Origin: Devosia sp. LC5 | Lineage (GTDB): Bacteria > Pseudomonadota > Alphaproteobacteria > Rhizobiales > Devosiaceae | NCBI RefSeq assembly: GCF_000735585.1 | Contig: NZ_JNNO01000002.1 | Coordinates: forward strand, 62,001 to 126,000 | Length of the DNA stretch: 64,000 nucleotides | Reading direction: 5' to 3' | Shown: positions 60,344 to 64,000 of the stretch, piece after piece | How the letters are laid out: each line of letters begins with the position of its first letter | How positions within the stretch are numbered: position 1 is the first letter of the stretch | The notes under the pieces: model-generated | What the model saw: only the letters and a program-made list of their open reading frames with translations | What the model was told of the DNA's origin: nothing | Databases searched by the model: none | Made by a program: the position numbers and the translations under genes

Positions 60344-60368
60344 TCCCTCCAGCACACTGGAGGCGCAG

Positions 60369-60899
60369 ATGGCCCGCATCGCCCGTATCATATCGCAACA
60401 GCCCATTGCCCCCGGCCCCGACCTGTTGGATGCGGCCCGCTTCCTGCCGCAGAACCGGCGGCGCCTGAGCGGGCCAGGCTTGCGCAGCTTTCTCGCCATT
60501 GCCGATCTATGGGGGCTCAATGAGGAACAGCGGCGGCTGGTGCTGGGCTATCCGGCGCGCTCGACCTATTATCTCTGGATGCGACACGCGCGGGCGCAGG
60601 AAAGCCTGCTGCTCGATGCCGATGTGCTGACGCGGATTTCCGCCGTCCTGGGCATTCACCAGGCGCTGGGCGTATTGTTTGCCAATCAGGCCGAGGCCCT
60701 GGCCTGGTTGCGCGGGCCCCATGCTGCCCCGGTGTTTGGCGGCCAGCCGCCGCTGGCGCTGATCACCAGCGGGAGCCAGGATGGCCTGCTGCTGGTGCGG
60801 CGCTTTCTCGATGCGGCGCGGGGCGGGCTCTATATGCCGCCCAATAGGGTCGATCAGGACTTTGCGCCGCTGGGTGACGAGGCCATTGTCTGGCAATGA
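60369..60899 (+). CDS. Xre/MbcA/ParS-type antitoxin
   Basis: A 176-residue protein. The N-terminal part resembles the Xre-like HTH domain of this antitoxin family (GPGLRSFLAIADLWGLNEEQ, then LVLGYPARSTYYLWMRHAR). The C-terminal ParS/MbcA toxin-binding region has RISAVLGIHQALGVLFANQAEALAWLRGPH and PPLALITSGSQDGLLLVRRFLDAARGG (quoted in pieces: ISAVLGIHQALGVLF, LITSGSQDGLLLVRRFL). It neutralises the RES toxin and should repress the operon. ATG 60369 has GGAGGCGCAG upstream, and the stop overlaps the toxin start by ATGA. Confidence 0.88.
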   Translation: MARIARIISQQPIAPGPDLLDAARFLPQNRRRLSGPGLRSFLAIADLWGLNEEQRRLVLGYPARSTYYLWMRHARAQESLLLDADVLTRISAVLGIHQALGVLFANQAEALAWLRGPHAAPVFGGQPPLALITSGSQDGLLLVRRFLDAARGGLYMPPNRVDQDFAPLGDEAIVWQ

Positions 60900-61570
60900 G
60901 CGAGCAGCGCATTGCGGCGCCCCGGCCGTGCTATCGCCTGATCCCCTCGCAATTTCCGCCCATCGGCCTGTTCGACACCGTGAGCACGCCGGCGGATCTC
61001 GAAGCGGTCATGGAGCTGGCCGGCTGGACCAATGACCGGCTGGTGAGTGAGAGATTGCGCCGCCTGCCCGAAAGCGAATGGGCGTTCGGGCGCGCCAATT
61101 CGAGCATCATCATGGCCGCGTTCCTGCATGCCCCGCCGGGCGGCACCCGCTTTGCCGGACCTGACCTCGGCGCCTGGTATGCCGCCGCCGCCATCAATAC
61201 CGCGGTGAGCGAAGTCGCCCACCATCTGCGGCGCGAATTGGTGGCCCGTGATGTTCCGGCCATGACGCGGACCTATCGGACCTATCATTGCCGCCTTGAG
61301 GGCGATTATCTCGACCTGCGCGGCCAACAGGCCGAGCGACCCGCGCTGTATGACGGCACCGACTATGCCGCCAGCCAGGCCTTTGGCGAGGCCGAGCGCG
61401 CCGGGGGCGGCGATGGCCTGGTCTATGACAGTCTGCGCCACAAGGACGGCACCAATGTCGTCGCCTACCGCCCCTCAAAAGTGCTCGACGTGGTGCAGGG
61501 CGAGCATCTGGATGTGACGGTGGATGTCAGCACGGCTGCAATTGCCGTCAAGCGGCTGGAGACGCAGTAG
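60896..61570 (+). CDS. RES-domain toxin (NAD+ phosphorylase type)
   Basis: A 224-residue protein. CYRLIPSQFPPIGLFDTVS holds the conserved Arg of the RES fold, TRFAGPDLGAWYAAAAINTAVSEVAHHLRRE the conserved Tyr and Glu (in pieces: AWYAAAAINTAVSEVAHH), and GDGLVYDSLRHKDGTNVVAY the Ser-containing end. RES toxins of this class deplete NAD+ and stop growth unless blocked by the Xre antitoxin. It overlaps the antitoxin by four bases. The stop codon TAG (61568-61570) is the first three bases of a family A repeat, so the repeat abuts the coding region exactly. Confidence 0.9.
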   Translation: MSEQRIAAPRPCYRLIPSQFPPIGLFDTVSTPADLEAVMELAGWTNDRLVSERLRRLPESEWAFGRANSSIIMAAFLHAPPGGTRFAGPDLGAWYAAAAINTAVSEVAHHLRRELVARDVPAMTRTYRTYHCRLEGDYLDLRGQQAERPALYDGTDYAASQAFGEAERAGGGDGLVYDSLRHKDGTNVVAYRPSKVLDVVQGEHLDVTVDVSTAAIAVKRLETQ

Positions 61571-61675
61571 ACCTCATCCTGAGCCCGTCGAAGGACGAGG
61601 TCGTGGCACCCAATTTCGGGTCCCGACCCTCGTGGTTCGCCCTTCGACAAGGTCAGGAGGCTCACCATGAGGTCT
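61568..61675. repeat. Palindromic repeat family A, copy 4
   Basis: A 108-base inverted repeat with ends TAGACCTCA and TGAGGTCT. Left arm CCTCATCCTGAGC to GAAGGACGAGG; right arm CCTCGTGGTTCG to CACCATGAGG. The right arm has an extra CCTTCGACAAGGTCAGGAGG-like insertion (about 61640-61660). It starts at the RES toxin stop codon. Orientation is opposite to copy 3, so the toxin-antitoxin pair lies between inverted copies. Confidence 0.9.
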
Positions 61676-61686
61676 CAAAACCAAAA

Positions 61687-61710
61687 AAGCCCGGGATCGC
61701 TCCCGGGCTT
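61687..61710 (-). terminator. Intrinsic terminator of the liv binding-protein gene
   Basis: On the minus strand AAGCCCGGGA-GCGA-TCCCGGGCTT is followed by TTTTGG. It lies 24 bases after the binding-protein stop. Confidence 0.92.
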
Positions 61711-61733
61711 CATTACTGCATAAGCAGCAAAAA

Positions 61734-62939
61734 TTACTGGATTTCGCCCTTTTCGACGAACATGCCGCCTTCGACGGCGAGTTCGACGATGATGCCGTCA
61801 ACGTCGCCAGCGGTGTCGAAATCCAGCGGGCCGCCGGCGCCGTCATAGTCGATATCGGTGCCGGCCTTGATCAATTCGACTGCCTTGGTCCATTCGCCGG
61901 GCAGGATTTTTTCGCCGGGGGCGGAAGCAACCTCACGCAGGGCGGCCGAGAGGCCCTCGCGGTCGGCCGAGCCGTTCTTTTCGATGGCGAGAGCCAAAAG
62001 GAACGCGGCGTCATAGGCCTGGGGGGCATAGGTCGCGTTGGCTTCGATACCGGCGGCATTGGCCAGGTCGGTATAGGTGGTGGTGGCTTCGCCTGCCGGA
62101 GCGCCGGCGCGGGTGGCGATCAGGCCTTCGACGGCCGCAGCGTCGATGCCGGTCAAAAGGTCGTCGCCGACCATGCCGTCACCGCCGACATAGGTGGTGA
62201 AATTGCCCGATTCCACGGCCTGGCGCAGCACGGTGTTACCCGAGGCATTGGCATAGGCCAGGATGACCAGGTTCTGCGACGCGACCAGGTTACCCAGCTC
62301 GGCGCGATAGTCGGCCTTGCCTTCTTCATGGGCGAGATTGGCTGCCACGGTGCCGCCGCCGGCGGTGTAGGCAGCCGAGAGCGCATCGGCAAAGCCCTTG
62401 CCATAGTCATTGTTCACATAAGTGATGGCGATGTCCTGCACGCCCTTGGCGAGCAGCAGGTCGGCCAGCTTGACGCCCTGCAGCGCGTCCGATGGGGTGG
62501 TGCGGTAGACGAGGTCGTTGTCGTCCAGCGTGGTCAAAGCCGGGGCCGAAGAGGCCGGCGAAATGAACACCACATTGCCCGACTTGCCCGAGCCGTTGAA
62601 GGCGCCGATGGTTTCGCCGGTGCACAGGGCACCAACCACGGCGGTGACATTGTCGGTATTGATGACGCGGTCGGCAGCGGCAGCAGCGGCGGTGGCATCG
62701 CAGGCGCCGTCGGCCGAGATCAGCTTGAGCTCGCCGCCCAGAATGCCGCCCTGCTCGTTGACCTGCTTCACCACCAGCTCGGCACCGGCAAAGATGGGGG
62801 GAGTCAGCGATTCAATGGGGCCGGTAAAGCCGCCGATGAAGCCGATGGTGGCTCCGGTGTCCTGAGCGATGGCCGGTGCGGCGACCGCAAGGGTCGAGGC
62901 AGCAACTGCCAGGGTCAGGGTCTTGTTCAGAATGTTCAT
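61734..62939 (-). CDS. Branched-chain amino-acid type ABC substrate-binding protein
   Basis: A 401-residue periplasmic protein with a signal peptide (NKTLTLAVAASTLAVAAPAIA, cleavage before QDTGATIG). The LivJ/K-like ligand-binding fold shows ATIGFIGGFTGPIESLTPPI, GELKLISADGACDATAAAA, a serine-rich ligand loop FISPASSAPALTTL and the hinge motif YVNNDYGKGFADALSAAY. It is the probable binding component of the LivGFHM importer 1.6 kb away; the ligand is not fixed by sequence. It is convergent with the importer operon, from which it is separated by the toxin-antitoxin pair. ATG 62939 follows AGAGAGGGAC. Confidence 0.92.
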   Translation of the reverse strand: MNILNKTLTLAVAASTLAVAAPAIAQDTGATIGFIGGFTGPIESLTPPIFAGAELVVKQVNEQGGILGGELKLISADGACDATAAAAAADRVINTDNVTAVVGALCTGETIGAFNGSGKSGNVVFISPASSAPALTTLDDNDLVYRTTPSDALQGVKLADLLLAKGVQDIAITYVNNDYGKGFADALSAAYTAGGGTVAANLAHEEGKADYRAELGNLVASQNLVILAYANASGNTVLRQAVESGNFTTYVGGDGMVGDDLLTGIDAAAVEGLIATRAGAPAGEATTTYTDLANAAGIEANATYAPQAYDAAFLLALAIEKNGSADREGLSAALREVASAPGEKILPGEWTKAVELIKAGTDIDYDGAGGPLDFDTAGDVDGIIVELAVEGGMFVEKGEIQ

Positions 62940-63146
62940 CTATGTCCCTCTCTGTGATCGTCCCGCTGGTGCGGCCCTTGCACGGCGCCAGTCTTGCACG
63001 CGAAACGACATGTCTTCGGGGGCGCTACGTGCGCCCCGCCAAGCCAGGACTGTTGCATATTGGAAATTGGGAGTCACCTTGTATTGATTGGCAAAACCGG
63101 GCCTTGTGGCTGTTGCTTAACGCGGATGGTTTTTGGATGGGGCGGC

Positions 63147-64000
63147 ATGATTTTTCGTCTGCTTGGAGGGGCGCTGCTGAGCCTGGTGCTGCTGGCGCCG
63201 GCCGTGGCACAGCTCACCGTGCTCGATCAGGCGCAGGACAATGCCGGGGGCGTCTCCGCCGCCCCGCCGCCGGTCTGCGGCACCCAGCCGCTGGCCATTG
63301 CGCGGATGAGCTGGCCCTCGGCGGCATTGCTGGCCGAAATTCATGCCCGCGTGCTGGCCAGCCAGTTCGGCTGCGACATCAAGGTTATCCCCGGCGATCT
63401 GGCGGCAACCGGCTCGTCCATGGGCTCGACCGGCCAGCCGGCCGTGGCGCCCGAAATGTGGGTCAACCGGATTGCCGAATTGTGGAACCCCGCCATCGAG
63501 GCGCAGATGGTGCGCCCCGCCGCGCCCAGCTATGTGGAAACCAGTTTCGAGGGCTGGTTCATTCCCGATTATGTCGGGGCGGCGCATCCCGAATTGACCG
63601 CTGCGGCGGGGCTGGCCGCGGCGCTACCCACGCTCAATGGCGGGGGCAAGGTGCGGTTCGTGTCCTGCCCGCCCGATTGGGCCTGCGCGCTGATCAACCG
63701 CAATCTGGTGCGGGCCTATGGGCTGGGCAACCTGGTCGAGATCGTCGAGCCGGCCAATAGGTTCGAAATGGATAATCTGATCGGGGAAGCCGTGAGCCGG
63801 CAGGAGGCCATCGTCTTTTACTATTGGCAGCCCAATGCGGTGCTGGCGCAATTCGGCTTCCGGCCGCTCGATATGGGCGCCTATGACGAGGCCAATGCCA
63901 AGTGCCTGGCGAGTCTGTCCTGCCCCAGCCCCGCCCCCTCCGCCTTTGCGCCGGAGACGGTGGTGACGGCGCTCAGCGAATGGGTGTTTACCGACATTCC
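63147..64000 (+). CDS. Glycine betaine/proline-type ABC substrate-binding protein (5' part)
   Basis: ATG 63147 (GGATGGGGC upstream) opens a frame that is still open at the window end, about 284 codons visible. It begins with a signal peptide (MIFRLLGGALLSLVLLAPAVA). Then come PLAIARMSWPSAALLAEIHARVL and FGCDIKVIPGDLAATGSSMG in the first lobe, WVNRIAELWNPAIEAQMV, and the OpuAC-typical FEGWFIPDYVGAAHPELT and VFYYWQPNAVLAQFGFRPLD. These fit the OpuAC/ProX family of choline/betaine binding proteins. Downstream permease and ATPase genes would be expected outside the window. It is divergent from the liv binding-protein gene. Confidence 0.85.
   Translation, partial: MIFRLLGGALLSLVLLAPAVAQLTVLDQAQDNAGGVSAAPPPVCGTQPLAIARMSWPSAALLAEIHARVLASQFGCDIKVIPGDLAATGSSMGSTGQPAVAPEMWVNRIAELWNPAIEAQMVRPAAPSYVETSFEGWFIPDYVGAAHPELTAAAGLAAALPTLNGGGKVRFVSCPPDWACALINRNLVRAYGLGNLVEIVEPANRFEMDNLIGEAVSRQEAIVFYYWQPNAVLAQFGFRPLDMGAYDEANAKCLASLSCPSPAPSAFAPETVVTALSEWVFTDI

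Noticed and set aside
63147..64000. An alternative plus-strand frame from 62876 to 63760 as the real gene
   Set aside because: That frame gives an Arg/Gly-rich sequence without a domain. The frame from ATG 63147 has a signal peptide and OpuAC-like motifs.

Overview
This is a high-GC window from an alphaproteobacterial chromosome, most likely Hyphomicrobiales (Rhizobiales) and possibly Devosia or a close relative. The placement is inference. It rests on a chemotaxis set laid out like the Sinorhizobium meliloti che operon (cheS, cheY1, cheA, cheW ... cheT, cheD, mcp, cheR, cheB, cheY2), abundant NCN-biased GC-rich codons, and palindromic intergenic repeats typical of this group. About 60 protein genes, one tRNA-Ala(CGC), several intrinsic terminators and three families of palindromic repeats can be supported. 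There is no CRISPR array, rRNA, insertion sequence or prophage.

Layout. 1-5 kb: the end of an RND efflux pump, a PadR regulator, an MFS transporter, a coupled lipid kinase/phosphoesterase pair and a PAP2 phosphatase. 5-18 kb: D-amino acid dehydrogenase, NADP malic enzyme, VOC and YciI small proteins, an overlapping four-gene chain (aldo/keto reductase, FAA hydrolase, RecD-like helicase, transglutaminase), a convergent second transglutaminase, a CPA2 antiporter with a long acidic tail and an Rrf2 regulator. 18-24 kb: purU, a tiny 24-codon ORF with a full-length Shine-Dalgarno match, a small membrane protein and the putrescine importer potFGHI. 24-36 kb: pseudouridine catabolism (psuG, psuK), a hydratase, a FadR-type regulator facing an M20 peptidase, tRNA-Ala, an SDR/TetR divergent pair, a siderophore-interacting protein, an MDR oxidoreductase, a secreted protein and an SAF-domain oxidoreductase.

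36.7-55.3 kb is a complete chemotaxis signalling cluster. CheA, CheW and four MCPs form the receptor-kinase arm. CheR, CheB and CheD handle adaptation. Two CheY proteins (by analogy with S. meliloti, a phosphate sink and a motor regulator) and a CheT-like DxxxQ phosphatase handle signal output and termination. A CheS-like STAS protein probably assists CheA. Three unrelated genes (HxlR regulator, GST, ABC-F) interrupt the cluster between cheW and cheT/cheD.

55.3-64 kb: a DUF1801 protein, methylglyoxal synthase, a branched-chain amino-acid type ABC importer (livG, livF, livH, livM), an Xre/ParS-RES toxin-antitoxin pair bracketed by two oppositely oriented copies of a palindromic repeat, the convergent importer binding protein, and the 5' part of a glycine-betaine-type binding protein cut by the window edge.

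The most noteworthy observations are: the tiny ORF at 19083-19157; the CheT-like phosphatase and the C-terminal D-x-E-L-F ending it shares with CheD; the self-complementary double-hairpin repeats with compensatory arm changes; and the toxin-antitoxin insertion that separates an importer from its binding protein.
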